Shown piece after piece: positions 8,423 to 16,887 of a DNA stretch of 64,000 nucleotides. Location: NCBI RefSeq assembly GCF_030407765.1, contig NZ_JASDCU010000006.1, positions 1-64,000 of the forward strand. The letters are read 5' to 3'. The translations under genes were made by a program, and so were the position numbers. This DNA is from Microbacterium sp. APC 3901 (lineage in GTDB: Bacteria > Actinomycetota > Actinomycetes > Actinomycetales > Microbacteriaceae). Numbering within the stretch: position 1 is the stretch's first letter; each line of letters begins with the position of its first letter. The notes below the pieces were generated by a model. It did no database searches. It saw nothing but the letters and a program-made list of their open reading frames with translations, and was not told where the DNA came from.

Positions 8423-9427
8423 ATGGAGAAACGACCGACGAGCCATGACGTCGCCCACCTCGCCGGGGTGTCGCAGTCGACGGTGTCGTTCGTCTTCACG
8501 GGGCGTGCCGGAATCTCGGAGGCCACCCGCGAGAAGGTGCTGCGGGCCGCGGCCGAGTTGAACTATCGACCGAATCTCGCCGCCCGATCGATGCGCACGC
8601 ACCGCACCGGGCGACTCGCGGTCGTGGTGCCGATCGCCACGATGAACCCTCTCACCCTGCTGTCGGGGGCGATCTCCGCAGCACGGGACGAGGGGTACGT
8701 CGTCGAGGTGGTGAGCCTGCCGCAGGAACCGGACGAGCGAGAGGGGCGCTTCGCAGAGGTCAGGGACTCGGGGCAGTACGAGGGGATCCTGTCGTTCACT
8801 CCGCTCCCGGGCGCCGTGACCGCCGACGACACCGCTGGCGAGCCGACGCCCGGCACCGTCGTCCTCTCCGTCGGCGAATTCGACGACGCGATGCACATGG
8901 CCGGGGCGTTGACCGACGCGCGGCCCGTCGCCGAGATGGTCGAACACCTCGCGGCGCAGGGGCACAGGCGCTTCCTGCATATCGCCGGCCCGCAGGATTT
9001 TCCGTCCGCGCAGTCTCGTCGCCGGGCTTACCTCGATGCCGTGGCGCGGCTCGACCTCGAGTCGATCGGTGTGATCGACGGCGACTGGAGCGGTCGCTCG
9101 GGTGAGACCGCCATCGAGGGGCTCCCCTCAGAAGCGCCGCCCTTGGCTGTCATCGCGGCGAACGACGTCGTCGCGACGGGCGCCATCCGCGCGGCGACCA
9201 GGCGCGGATGGCGACTCCCCGCAGACATCGCCGTCACCGGATGGGACGACCACCCCCAGAGCGCGTTCCTGGTGCCCTCGCTCACGAGCGTCTCGCAGGA
9301 TCGCGAGAGACTGGGTGCGTACTCGATGCACCGCCTCATCGCGGCCGTGCGCGGTGGAGAGCCGCCGACCAAACCCGACGGTCTGCTCACCGTGATCTGG
9401 CGCGAGTCGACCGAATCCCCCCGCTGA
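8423..9427 (+). CDS. LacI family transcriptional regulator
   Basis: A 334-residue repressor-type protein. The DNA-binding headpiece is TSHDVAHLAGVSQSTVSFVF (about residues 6-26) with the hinge ARSMRTHRTGRLAVVVP, followed by a periplasmic-binding-protein-like effector domain ending in AVTGWDDHPQSAFLVPSLTSVSQD. Its recognition helix (VSQSTVSF) differs from those of the other three LacI proteins in the window, so it should read a different operator. It is divergent from the oxidoreductase/cupin unit and precedes a 2-hydroxyacid dehydrogenase by 22 bases. Effector unknown. Confidence 0.92.
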   Translation: MEKRPTSHDVAHLAGVSQSTVSFVFTGRAGISEATREKVLRAAAELNYRPNLAARSMRTHRTGRLAVVVPIATMNPLTLLSGAISAARDEGYVVEVVSLPQEPDEREGRFAEVRDSGQYEGILSFTPLPGAVTADDTAGEPTPGTVVLSVGEFDDAMHMAGALTDARPVAEMVEHLAAQGHRRFLHIAGPQDFPSAQSRRRAYLDAVARLDLESIGVIDGDWSGRSGETAIEGLPSEAPPLAVIAANDVVATGAIRAATRRGWRLPADIAVTGWDDHPQSAFLVPSLTSVSQDRERLGAYSMHRLIAAVRGGEPPTKPDGLLTVIWRESTESPR

Positions 9428-9449
9428 CCGCCGTGAATCGGAGACGCAC

Positions 9450-10385
9450 ATGAAGATCCTGATCCCGAACACCATCGAGCTGCCGTTGACCGCAGACGTC
9501 GAGACCGTCGTCTACGACATCGACGCGGAGATTCCCGATGAGCACCGCGACGCCGAGGTGCTGGTCGTGTGGCACAACTCGTCGTCGTGGCTGCAGGACG
9601 CAGCCCGAATGCTCCCCCGGCTGCAGCTCGTGCAGGCGCTCGCATCGGGAGCCGACGCCGTGCTGAACGCCGGGTTCGCGGCGGACGTGCGCATCTGCTC
9701 GGGTCGTTCGCTGCACGACGGGCCGGTGGCCGAACACGCCCTTGCGCTGATCCTGAGCGCGGTGCGTCGACTCGACCGGCTGCGCGATGCCCAGCGCGAG
9801 CACCGCTGGGACGACGAGTTCATCGACGAGCAGAGTGCTGTCGAGACTCGGGCGCTGCACACGCTCTCCGGTGCGCGCGTCACGATCTGGGGTTTCGGAT
9901 CGATCGCTTCGACGCTCGCGCCGTCGCTCACCGCACTCGGCGCGGAGGTGCAGGGCATCGCGCGCACCGCCGGGAAGCGGTCGGGCTTCGAGGTGCACGC
10001 GGATGCCGATGCGGCCGACGTGCTGGCGCGCACCGACGTGCTGGTGTCGATCCTGCCCTCCACCGACGAGACCGCCGACCTCTTCGACGCCGAGGTGTTC
10101 GCGGCGCTCAAGCCCGGCGCCGTGTTCGTGAACGTCGGCCGCGGTGCGACGGTCGACGAGGGCGCCTTGATCGCCGCGCTCGAGACGGGGCGGTTGCGTG
10201 CCGCGGCGATCGACGTCACGAGATCCGAGCCGCTTCCGGCATCCGATCCGCTGTGGGACGCACCGAACCTGCTCATCACCCCGCACATCGCCGGAAACCG
10301 ACCGGTGGGTGCGGCGCGCCTGGTCGATGACAACGTCACCCGCCTGCTCGCCGGCGACGGTCTCGTGAACCAGGTGCGCCCATAG
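9450..10385 (+). CDS. D-isomer-specific 2-hydroxyacid dehydrogenase
   Basis: A 311-residue NAD(P)-dependent dehydrogenase of the phosphoglycerate dehydrogenase type, reducing 2-keto acids or oxidising D-2-hydroxy acids. The Rossmann motif is GFGSIA (148-153) and the catalytic triad is complete: R231 in VGRGATVD, E260 in RSEPLP and H279 in TPHIAGN. It follows the LacI gene by 22 bases on the same strand and is probably in the same regulon as the divergent oxidoreductase unit. If that unit makes a sugar acid, this enzyme could act on the resulting keto acid; this is inference. Confidence 0.88.
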   Translation: MKILIPNTIELPLTADVETVVYDIDAEIPDEHRDAEVLVVWHNSSSWLQDAARMLPRLQLVQALASGADAVLNAGFAADVRICSGRSLHDGPVAEHALALILSAVRRLDRLRDAQREHRWDDEFIDEQSAVETRALHTLSGARVTIWGFGSIASTLAPSLTALGAEVQGIARTAGKRSGFEVHADADAADVLARTDVLVSILPSTDETADLFDAEVFAALKPGAVFVNVGRGATVDEGALIAALETGRLRAAAIDVTRSEPLPASDPLWDAPNLLITPHIAGNRPVGAARLVDDNVTRLLAGDGLVNQVRP

Positions 10386-10424
10386 GGTCTGGACACCCCG
10401 CCGGGAGCGGCGCATGCTGAACGC

Positions 10425-10820
10425 ATGACCGCCTTTCAGACAGCACACGCGTTCAGCGGATTCAGTGTCGACGACATCGACGCCGCCCGCTCCTTCTACG
10501 GCGACACCCTGGGCATGGACGTCACCACCAATGCCATGGGGTTTCTCGACATCAGCCTGCCCGACGGCGGGTCGATCCTCGTCTACGCCAAGCCGAATCA
10601 CGAGCCCGCGAGCTTCACGATCCTCAACTTCCCGGTCGACGACGTCGAGGCCGCCGTCGATGAGCTCAACGGGCGCGGAGTCGTGACGAAGATCTATGAC
10701 GATTCGGACTTCGACACCGACGACAAAGGCATCCTTCGGGGTGGCCCCGATCGAGGGCCCGACATCGCCTGGTTCAGGGACCCGGCTGGCAACGTGCTCG
10801 CTGTGCTCGCCGCCGGCTGA
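10425..10820 (+). CDS. VOC (glyoxalase/bleomycin resistance-like) family protein
   Basis: A 131-residue cytoplasmic protein of one vicinal-oxygen-chelate module: two beta-alpha-beta-beta-beta halves, the first with FSVDDIDAARSFYGDTLGMDV and the second ending in GPDIAWFRDPAGNVLAVLA, a common ending in this family. Such proteins include metal-dependent enzymes and small-molecule binders; the substrate cannot be read from sequence. It stands alone on the plus strand, 39 bases after the dehydrogenase. GGGAG lies further upstream than usual, so initiation strength is uncertain. Confidence 0.82.
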   Translation: MTAFQTAHAFSGFSVDDIDAARSFYGDTLGMDVTTNAMGFLDISLPDGGSILVYAKPNHEPASFTILNFPVDDVEAAVDELNGRGVVTKIYDDSDFDTDDKGILRGGPDRGPDIAWFRDPAGNVLAVLAAG

Positions 10821-10835
10821 TCCCGGCAGCCGTCA

Positions 10836-10908
10836 CCGCGAGACCCGCTTGCGCGCATGAGACCCCCGTTCACACCGTGGGTGTCGTGCGCCGGGGAAGG
10901 TCTCGCGG
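10836..10908. terminator. Nested inverted repeats between convergent VOC and SDR genes
   Basis: CCGCGAGACC (10836-10845) pairs perfectly with GGTCTCGCGG (10899-10908). The loop itself holds ACACC-GTG-GGTGT, and CCCC/GGGG blocks flank it. A compound hairpin here could end transcription from both sides; there is no T-run, so the terminator call is tentative. Confidence 0.4.
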
Positions 10909-10909
10909 C

Positions 10910-11887
10910 TCACGATGCGAGCAGGCGGTCGAACAGGGAGTTCACGGCGGGGTCGACACGCTGCAGGTCGGGGTGCGCGTCGTGCCAGTCGATGAGCTCT
11001 CGCGCCGCCGTGTGCAGAGGGACGAGCGGGCTGAAGTCGGGGACGACTCGGCGGATCTTCGTGTTGTCGAAGACGACCGAGTGCGCCATGTCGCCCGTGA
11101 GCTGACCGGCGCGGTCAGGAGCCGCCTGCTCGATCGCCGCGCTCGTCGCGTAGCGGATCCTCGGTTCGGCCCCGGCCGCGCGCCCGAGGATCGAGTAGAT
11201 CTCGTTCCAGGTGTAGACGAAGTCGCTGGTGATCTGGAAGGTGTCGCCATAGGCGAGCGGATTGCCGAGCAGCCCGGCGAAGCCGACCGCGAAGTCGCTC
11301 GAATGGGTGAGCGTCCATAGCGACGTGCCGTCTCCGTGCACGATGATCTCCTCACCGCGGCGGATGCGGTCGATCGCCGTCCATCCGCCGAAGGCCGGGA
11401 TCGTCCACTTGTCATAGGTGTGCGAGGGACGCAGCACCGTGACCGGGAATCCGCGACCGCGATAGGCGGCGGCGAGCAGGTCTTCGCACGCGATCTTGTC
11501 TCGCGAGTACTGCCAGTACGGGTTGCGCAACGGCGTGGACTCGGTGATCGGCAGCCGCGCGACGGGCTTCTGATACGCGGATGCCGAGCTGATGAAGACG
11601 TACTGCCCGGTGCGGCCTTCGAAGCGGTCGATGTCGCGCTGCACCTGGTCAGGCGTGAAGGCGATCATGTCGGCGACGACGTCGAACTCGCGCCCGGCGA
11701 GAGCCGCGTCGACCGCGCCAGCATCCGTGATGTCGGCCGTCAGCACCTCGACGCCCTCCGCAGGCGTCCGACGCGAGTGCCCGCGGTTCAGCAGCGTCAC
11801 CTCCATGCCTCGGGATGCGGCGAGCGCACTCGCCGCCGAGGAGATGATTCCGGTTCCTCCGATGAACAGCACCGTCGTCGCAGCCAT
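10910..11887 (-). CDS. NAD(P)-dependent SDR / epimerase-like protein
   Basis: A 325-residue extended short-chain dehydrogenase/reductase (nucleoside-diphosphate-sugar-epimerase-like). The dinucleotide motif is FIGGTGIIS (9-16), and the active-site pair is Y127-K131 in WQYSRDK; a serine-rich SSASAY segment precedes it. C-terminal residues DFSPLVPLHTAARELIDWH resemble plant/bacterial isoflavone-reductase or epimerase tails. It starts 86 bases downstream of the GntR regulator stop on the same strand and could be co-transcribed. The RBS is weak. Substrate unknown. Confidence 0.82.
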   Translation of the reverse strand: MAATTVLFIGGTGIISSAASALAASRGMEVTLLNRGHSRRTPAEGVEVLTADITDAGAVDAALAGREFDVVADMIAFTPDQVQRDIDRFEGRTGQYVFISSASAYQKPVARLPITESTPLRNPYWQYSRDKIACEDLLAAAYRGRGFPVTVLRPSHTYDKWTIPAFGGWTAIDRIRRGEEIIVHGDGTSLWTLTHSSDFAVGFAGLLGNPLAYGDTFQITSDFVYTWNEIYSILGRAAGAEPRIRYATSAAIEQAAPDRAGQLTGDMAHSVVFDNTKIRRVVPDFSPLVPLHTAARELIDWHDAHPDLQRVDPAVNSLFDRLLAS

Positions 11888-11972
11888 GTGTCGACTCTAT
11901 CGACGCGTCAGTCAGGCAGGCTCGACTCGCCGGGGGTCGACGCGCCCTCTGATCCCGTCGTGAGACCGCGGA

Positions 11973-12629
11973 CTAGACGAGGTGCTCGAAGAGTGTGCGA
12001 ACGGCTGACTCCGCGGCGTCCGAGTCTCCTGCGCGCATCGCGTGCGCGACGGCTTCTGCCGCGGCGGATCGCACCTGCGTCACACCGTCACCGCGGGTGA
12101 CCCCGGAGAACTGCAGAGCGCACTGGACCAGGATCGTGGCCTCGACGAGGTGGGTCGCCTGCCGAGGGTGCTCGATGAGGTCGGCCACGGCAGTGAGCAA
12201 CCCGATGACTGCGGCGTTGCGGCCGACGGCGCCGCCAGCGCCGCCGATCTCGTCGGCATGAGCCGCGAGTTCTGAGCGGACTCCGTCGCCCAGCGTGGGC
12301 AGCGCCTTGCGGAGCGCCGTGCCTGCGAGCACGCCGGCATAGCTGAGAGCAGCACAGGAGTCGGCAGCCGTGAAGACGGCGACCTTGGTGTAGCGGGCGG
12401 GCGTGACCTCCACCAGTCCGATGTCCCGGAGCCGGATGATCGCTTCGCGGATCGGGTTCAGCGACATGTGGAGCTCCTGCGCGAACCGCGCGGTGTCGAG
12501 CCGGTCACCGGACACGTACTCACCCGCGAGGATCGCCGCCAGTATGTGCTGGAAGGCGAGTTCAGGCAGGGGCACGGGACTGCGATGAATCCACTGGTGC
12601 GTCCGTAGCTCGACATGGGCGATGGTCAT
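11973..12629 (-). CDS. GntR family transcriptional regulator
   Basis: A 218-residue regulator. Residues about 20-80 form the winged helix typical of GntR proteins (LPELAFQHILAAILAGEYVSG, then ARFAQELHMSLNPIREAIIRL and a wing reading GLVEVTPARYTKVAVF). The rest is an all-helical, Ala-rich effector domain most like the FCD class. GAGGAG lies before the ATG. A TAATAT hexamer about 80 bases upstream on the minus strand might be a -10 box. It is followed by the SDR gene and preceded by the aldo/keto reductase, both on the minus strand; either may be its target. Confidence 0.85.
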   Translation of the reverse strand: MTIAHVELRTHQWIHRSPVPLPELAFQHILAAILAGEYVSGDRLDTARFAQELHMSLNPIREAIIRLRDIGLVEVTPARYTKVAVFTAADSCAALSYAGVLAGTALRKALPTLGDGVRSELAAHADEIGGAGGAVGRNAAVIGLLTAVADLIEHPRQATHLVEATILVQCALQFSGVTRGDGVTQVRSAAAEAVAHAMRAGDSDAAESAVRTLFEHLV

Positions 12630-12800
12630 CTGGTGCTCCTCGGGATACGTTGCGGACGCTCCCGTTCGCAGGGGCTTCCACTACCGAGACCCGCTGGCGC
12701 CTGGAATATTACGCGGTGGCCTCAGAAAAGTCCGAGGCGCCCCGCCCGGCGACGTGCGTAGGGCAGGACATCCCCGCGGAATCCCGATCGCGGACCGCGC

Positions 12801-13841
12801 TCAGACCACGCTGGCGCCCGGTGCTGCGGCGAACTCCTCGAGAGCGGCGATGACGTCATCCGCCAGCTCGACCTGGCTCGCAGCCACGGCGTCGTCGATC
12901 TGGCCGGTGCGCGAGGCTCCGATGATCGCGGTCGTCACCACAGGGTCGCGCAGCACCCATGCGACGGCGAGCTGCGGGATCGACAGGCCCGCCTCCTTGG
13001 CGACGCGGTCGATGCCGCGGATGCGCTCGAGATAGCTGTCGGTGAGGGCCGTTCCGTTGAGGAAGTGGCTGTTCGCCGCCCGCGAGTCGGCGGGGACGTC
13101 ACCGTCGATGTATTTGCCGGTGAGCAGGCCCTGCGCGAGAGGCGAGAAGACCGCGCTGCCGACCTTCAGCCCGCGCAGCGCCGGGAACAGCTCGGCCTCA
13201 GGAGTGCGATCGAACAGCGAGTACCGGGGCTGGTGCAGCAGCAGCTTCACGCCCTGGCCTGCCAGCAGCTCATACGCCTGCCGAGCGAGCTCCGCCGGGT
13301 AGTTCGAGATGCCGACGTAGAGCGCCTTTCCGCTGCGCACGATGTCGACGAGCGCCGTCACCGTCTCCTCGAGGGGCGTCTCGGGGTCGGGGCGATGCGA
13401 GTAGAACACGTCGACGTAGTCGGTGTTCATGCGCTGCAGGCTCTGCTCGAGAGAGCGCGTGAGGTACTTGCGTGAGCCGCCGTCGCCGAACGGCCCCGGC
13501 CACATGTCGTAGCCGGCCTTGGTCGTCACGAACAGCTCGTCGCGATAGCGCGCCAGCCCGCTGTCGAGCACCGCGCCGAACGTCGACTCGGCCGATCCGT
13601 AGGGTGGGCCGTAGTTGTTGGCGAGGCCGATGTGCACGACCCCGCGGTCGAACGCGTGCAGCACGATCTCGCGCTGACTGTCGAACGAGCGGTCGCGTCC
13701 GAAGTTCTGCCAGAGGCCGAGCGACACCTTGGGCAGCGGGATGCCGCTCGCGCCCGCGCGCTGGAACGGCACGTCGGTGTAGCGGGTGGACGCGGCCTCG
13801 TAGGCGTGCGTCAGGCGGGGGTCATCAGCGGCGATGGGCAT
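12801..13841 (-). CDS. Aldo/keto reductase (YghZ/Gpr-like) with altered catalytic site
   Basis: A 346-residue (alpha/beta)8 NADPH-dependent reductase resembling E. coli YghZ (L-glyceraldehyde 3-phosphate reductase). The start is ATG 13841, after AGGAG; the open frame extends beyond but the upstream part is not protein-like. Of the AKR tetrad, Y77 (ANNYG), K108 (TTKAGYDM) and H149 (FYSHRPD) are present, but the aspartate normally in FDLANNYG is glycine (G72; codons read ATC GGC CTC GCC). This would remove the residue that lowers the tyrosine pKa, so activity may be reduced or changed. Family members reduce aldehydes such as methylglyoxal. The gene is divergent from the UvrA2-like gene. Confidence 0.88.
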   Translation of the reverse strand: MPIAADDPRLTHAYEAASTRYTDVPFQRAGASGIPLPKVSLGLWQNFGRDRSFDSQREIVLHAFDRGVVHIGLANNYGPPYGSAESTFGAVLDSGLARYRDELFVTTKAGYDMWPGPFGDGGSRKYLTRSLEQSLQRMNTDYVDVFYSHRPDPETPLEETVTALVDIVRSGKALYVGISNYPAELARQAYELLAGQGVKLLLHQPRYSLFDRTPEAELFPALRGLKVGSAVFSPLAQGLLTGKYIDGDVPADSRAANSHFLNGTALTDSYLERIRGIDRVAKEAGLSIPQLAVAWVLRDPVVTTAIIGASRTGQIDDAVAASQVELADDVIAALEEFAAAPGASVV

Positions 13842-14097
13842 GAACGATGCTCCTATGCAGGCGGGGAAGGGCTTCAGGATAGCGCTTGCTGGCGGTGGCG
13901 CTCCGGCGACCGGCTGCGCGGCCGCCATCGCGATCCGAGATGCGTTTCGTCGGACTCGACTGATCCGGCCCGACGCCGCCCCTGCCTGATCGGTCGCTGT
14001 CAAGGACACCCACGAAGTCGCACGGGCGAGGTAGCGTGGCCCCGAGCCGGCGATCGCCGGTTCCATCGCCGCAGTCCGCGGATACGAGAAGAGGTCC
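13842..14097. other. Intergenic region between divergent aldo/keto reductase and UvrA2 genes
   Basis: 256 bases holding the two ribosome sites. TAGCGT near 14032 could be a -10 box for the UvrA2-like gene, but no -35 at proper spacing is convincing. No gene, repeat or palindrome stands out. Confidence 0.5.
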
Positions 14098-16716
14098 ATG
14101 ATGGACGGGACCCCACCGTTGAAGCTCTCAGGCACGTCGAACGCCATCGTCGTGACCGGAGCACGTGTGCACAATCTGCGCGATGTCGACGTCGCGATAC
14201 CCCGCGATGCGCTCGTCGCCTTCACGGGCGTCTCGGGCTCGGGAAAGAGCTCCCTCGCGTTCGGCACCCTCTACGCCGAAGCCCAGCGTCGGTACTTCGA
14301 GTCGGTGGCCCCCTATGCGAGGCGCCTGATGAGCCAGGTCGACATCCCCGACGTCGATGCCATCGAAGGGTTGCCTCCTGCCGTCGCCCTCCCCCAGCAG
14401 CGCACCGCCGGCAGCGCCCGATCGACCGTCGGCAGCGCCACGTCGATCGGCAATGTCGTGCGCATGCTGTTCTCGCGCGTCGGCACGTACCCGCCAGGGG
14501 CGGGGCCGCTGTTCGCCGAGGACTTCTCCGCGAACACCGTCCAGGGCGCCTGCCCGCAGTGCCACGGGATCGGTCAGGTGTACGACGTGCCCCTGCGCCT
14601 CATGGTCCCCGACGAGTCGTTGTCGATCCGCGACCGTGCTCTCGACGCCTGGCCTCGCGCGTGGCACGGCAAGCAGCTCATCGACAGCCTGATCTCTCTC
14701 GGCTACGACATCGACATCCCATGGCGCGATCTGCCCGAGGAGCAGCGTCAGTGGGTGCTGTACACCCAGGAGTCCCCGCAGGTTCCGGTGTTCACCGACC
14801 GCGGTCCGGCGCAGGTGCGCAAGGCCGTCGCCGCCGGCATCGAACCGTCGTACATGAGCACGTTCGTCGGCGTGAAGCAGTACGTGCTCAACACCTTCGC
14901 CCATTCGAAGAGCGCGAAGATGCGCGAGAAGGCTGCGAGCTTCATGGTCAGCGTCCGCTGCCCGATGTGCGACGGACGCCGGCTGAAGCCCGAAGCACTC
15001 GCCGTGACGTTCGCCGGTCTCGACATCACGGAGATGGCCGCACTGCCGCTGGCCGACCTCGAGGCTCTGCTCGAGACCGCCCTCGACACGTCCGACGGCG
15101 GGCCCGGCGGCGACTCCGACCGCGAGGCGCTCTCACCCGAGAAGCAGCTCGCGGCGCACCGGCTGGTCGACGAGCTGCGTGATCGGGTCTCGCCCATCAT
15201 CGAGCTCGGTCTGGGCTATCTCTCGCTCGATCGTTCGACCCCCACCCTCTCGTCCGGCGAACTGCAACGCATGCGGCTCGCGACCCAGGTGCTCTCGCAG
15301 CTGTTCGGGGTCATGTTCGTGCTCGACGAACCGTCTGCCGGGCTCCACCCCGCCGACGGCGAAGCGCTCGTGCGCATCCTCCGCTCGCTCAGAGACTCGG
15401 GCAACACGGTCTTCTTCGTCGAGCACTCCCTCGACGTGATCCGGCACGCGGACTGGATCGTCGACATCGGTCCGGGTGCGGGAGCCACCGGCGGCGAGAT
15501 CGTCTATTCCGGGCCGATCGACGGGCTTCGAGAAGCAGAGCACTCGCAGACCCGGCGATACCTGTTCGCCGATGAGGTGCGCGCCGGACAGTCGCCGACG
15601 CCGAGGCCCGCCTCTCGCGAGGCCGACGACGAACTCGTGCTCACCGATGTCTCACGGAACAATCTCCGCAGCGTCTCGGTGTCGATCCCCCTCGGCTGCC
15701 TCACTGCCGTCACCGGTGTCTCCGGATCGGGCAAGACATCTCTCGTGACTCAGGCTCTGCCCGATCTGCTGCAGAAGAGCCTGTCCAGCGATGTGGACAC
15801 GTCGACGGCCGACGCGTCGAGTGAATCGCAGAGCGGCGTGACCGCGGATCCGCTGTTCTCCTCACCGACGGCCGAGACGACAGGGCGCGCGTCCGGCCCC
15901 GCAGGCCGCGTGCGTCGCGTCGTGCAGGTCAGTCAGAAGCCGATCGGCCGCACGTCGCGATCCAACGTGGCGACGTATACCGGGCTCTTCGACCGCGTCC
16001 GTGCCCTGTTCGCCGCGACTCCGGAGGCACGCCGGCGGCGATACGCCGCGAGTCGGTTCTCGTTCAACCTGCCGAGCGGGCGCTGCCCCACCTGCAAGGG
16101 CGAGGGCACGGTCGAGGTGGAGCTGCTCTTCCTCCCCACCGTCCACGCCCCCTGCAGCACCTGCGGCGGCACCCGCTACAACCCGGACACGCTCGAGATC
16201 GAGCTCCACGGACACACGATCGCCGACGTCCTCGCCCTGAGCGTGAACGACGCGCGTGTGCTCTTCGCCGACGATGCCGACGTCGCGCGACACCTGGATG
16301 CCCTTCTGGATGTGGGACTCGGATACCTGCCGCTGGGTCAGTCGGCCACCGAGCTCTCCGGTGGCGAGGCGCAGCGCGTGAAGCTGGCCTCAGAGCTTCG
16401 GCGCGCACAGCACGGCGACACCCTGTACCTGCTCGACGAGCCCACCTCGGGACTGCATCCGTCAGACACAGACCGACTGCTCGTGCATCTCCAGCATCTG
16501 GTCGACGCCGGCAACACGGTCGTGATGGTCGAGCATGACATGCGCGTGGTCGCGCAGGCCGACTGGGTGATCGACATGGGCCCCGGCGCCGGAGACCTCG
16601 GGGGAACGGTGGTGGCGCAGGGGACTCCGCGCTCCGTCGCATCGGCGAGCGGCAGCACGACGGCGTCGTATCTTGCGGAGGCCCTCGACGCGCAGGACCT
16701 CAGAAACGTCGACTGA
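14098..16716 (+). CDS. UvrA-like ABC ATPase lacking the UvrB-binding domain (UvrA2 type)
   Basis: An 872-residue cytoplasmic tandem ABC ATPase. Walker A motifs are GVSGSGKSS (44-51) and GVSGSGKTS (near 540-548); signature motifs are TLSSGELQRMRL and ELSGGEAQRVKL; Walker B segments are FVLDEPSAGLHP and YLLDEPTSGLHP. Zinc modules are CPQCHGIGQV with CPMCDGRRL, and CPTCKGEG with CSTCGGTRYN. Between FSRVG and ACPQC there are only about 25 residues, whereas E. coli UvrA has more than 100 residues there forming the UvrB-binding domain. It is therefore a UvrA2-like protein. Such proteins do not act in standard UvrABC repair and have been linked to tolerance of DNA-binding drugs. GAAGAGG precedes two adjacent ATGs. 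Confidence 0.9.
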   Translation: MMDGTPPLKLSGTSNAIVVTGARVHNLRDVDVAIPRDALVAFTGVSGSGKSSLAFGTLYAEAQRRYFESVAPYARRLMSQVDIPDVDAIEGLPPAVALPQQRTAGSARSTVGSATSIGNVVRMLFSRVGTYPPGAGPLFAEDFSANTVQGACPQCHGIGQVYDVPLRLMVPDESLSIRDRALDAWPRAWHGKQLIDSLISLGYDIDIPWRDLPEEQRQWVLYTQESPQVPVFTDRGPAQVRKAVAAGIEPSYMSTFVGVKQYVLNTFAHSKSAKMREKAASFMVSVRCPMCDGRRLKPEALAVTFAGLDITEMAALPLADLEALLETALDTSDGGPGGDSDREALSPEKQLAAHRLVDELRDRVSPIIELGLGYLSLDRSTPTLSSGELQRMRLATQVLSQLFGVMFVLDEPSAGLHPADGEALVRILRSLRDSGNTVFFVEHSLDVIRHADWIVDIGPGAGATGGEIVYSGPIDGLREAEHSQTRRYLFADEVRAGQSPTPRPASREADDELVLTDVSRNNLRSVSVSIPLGCLTAVTGVSGSGKTSLVTQALPDLLQKSLSSDVDTSTADASSESQSGVTADPLFSSPTAETTGRASGPAGRVRRVVQVSQKPIGRTSRSNVATYTGLFDRVRALFAATPEARRRRYAASRFSFNLPSGRCPTCKGEGTVEVELLFLPTVHAPCSTCGGTRYNPDTLEIELHGHTIADVLALSVNDARVLFADDADVARHLDALLDVGLGYLPLGQSATELSGGEAQRVKLASELRRAQHGDTLYLLDEPTSGLHPSDTDRLLVHLQHLVDAGNTVVMVEHDMRVVAQADWVIDMGPGAGDLGGTVVAQGTPRSVASASGSTTASYLAEALDAQDLRNVD

Positions 16717-16887
16717 ACAGAAGATCCTCTGCGGCACAGATCGCCCGAGGCTGCACATCTCACACCGCAGGATCGATGAAGTGAGGCGTTTGCTCCACAG
16801 ACGTAACGTCGCGTGCGGTCGCTGGAAACGCCGCTCGTCCATGCTCGATTCAGCCGAGCATCCGTGCTCCCGTCCCGTGGAGGTCAT

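Noticed and set aside
13842..14267. N-terminal extension of the aldo/keto reductase frame
   Set aside because: It crosses the divergent promoter region and the UvrA2 start; the ATG at 13841 has AGGAG and matches the family start.
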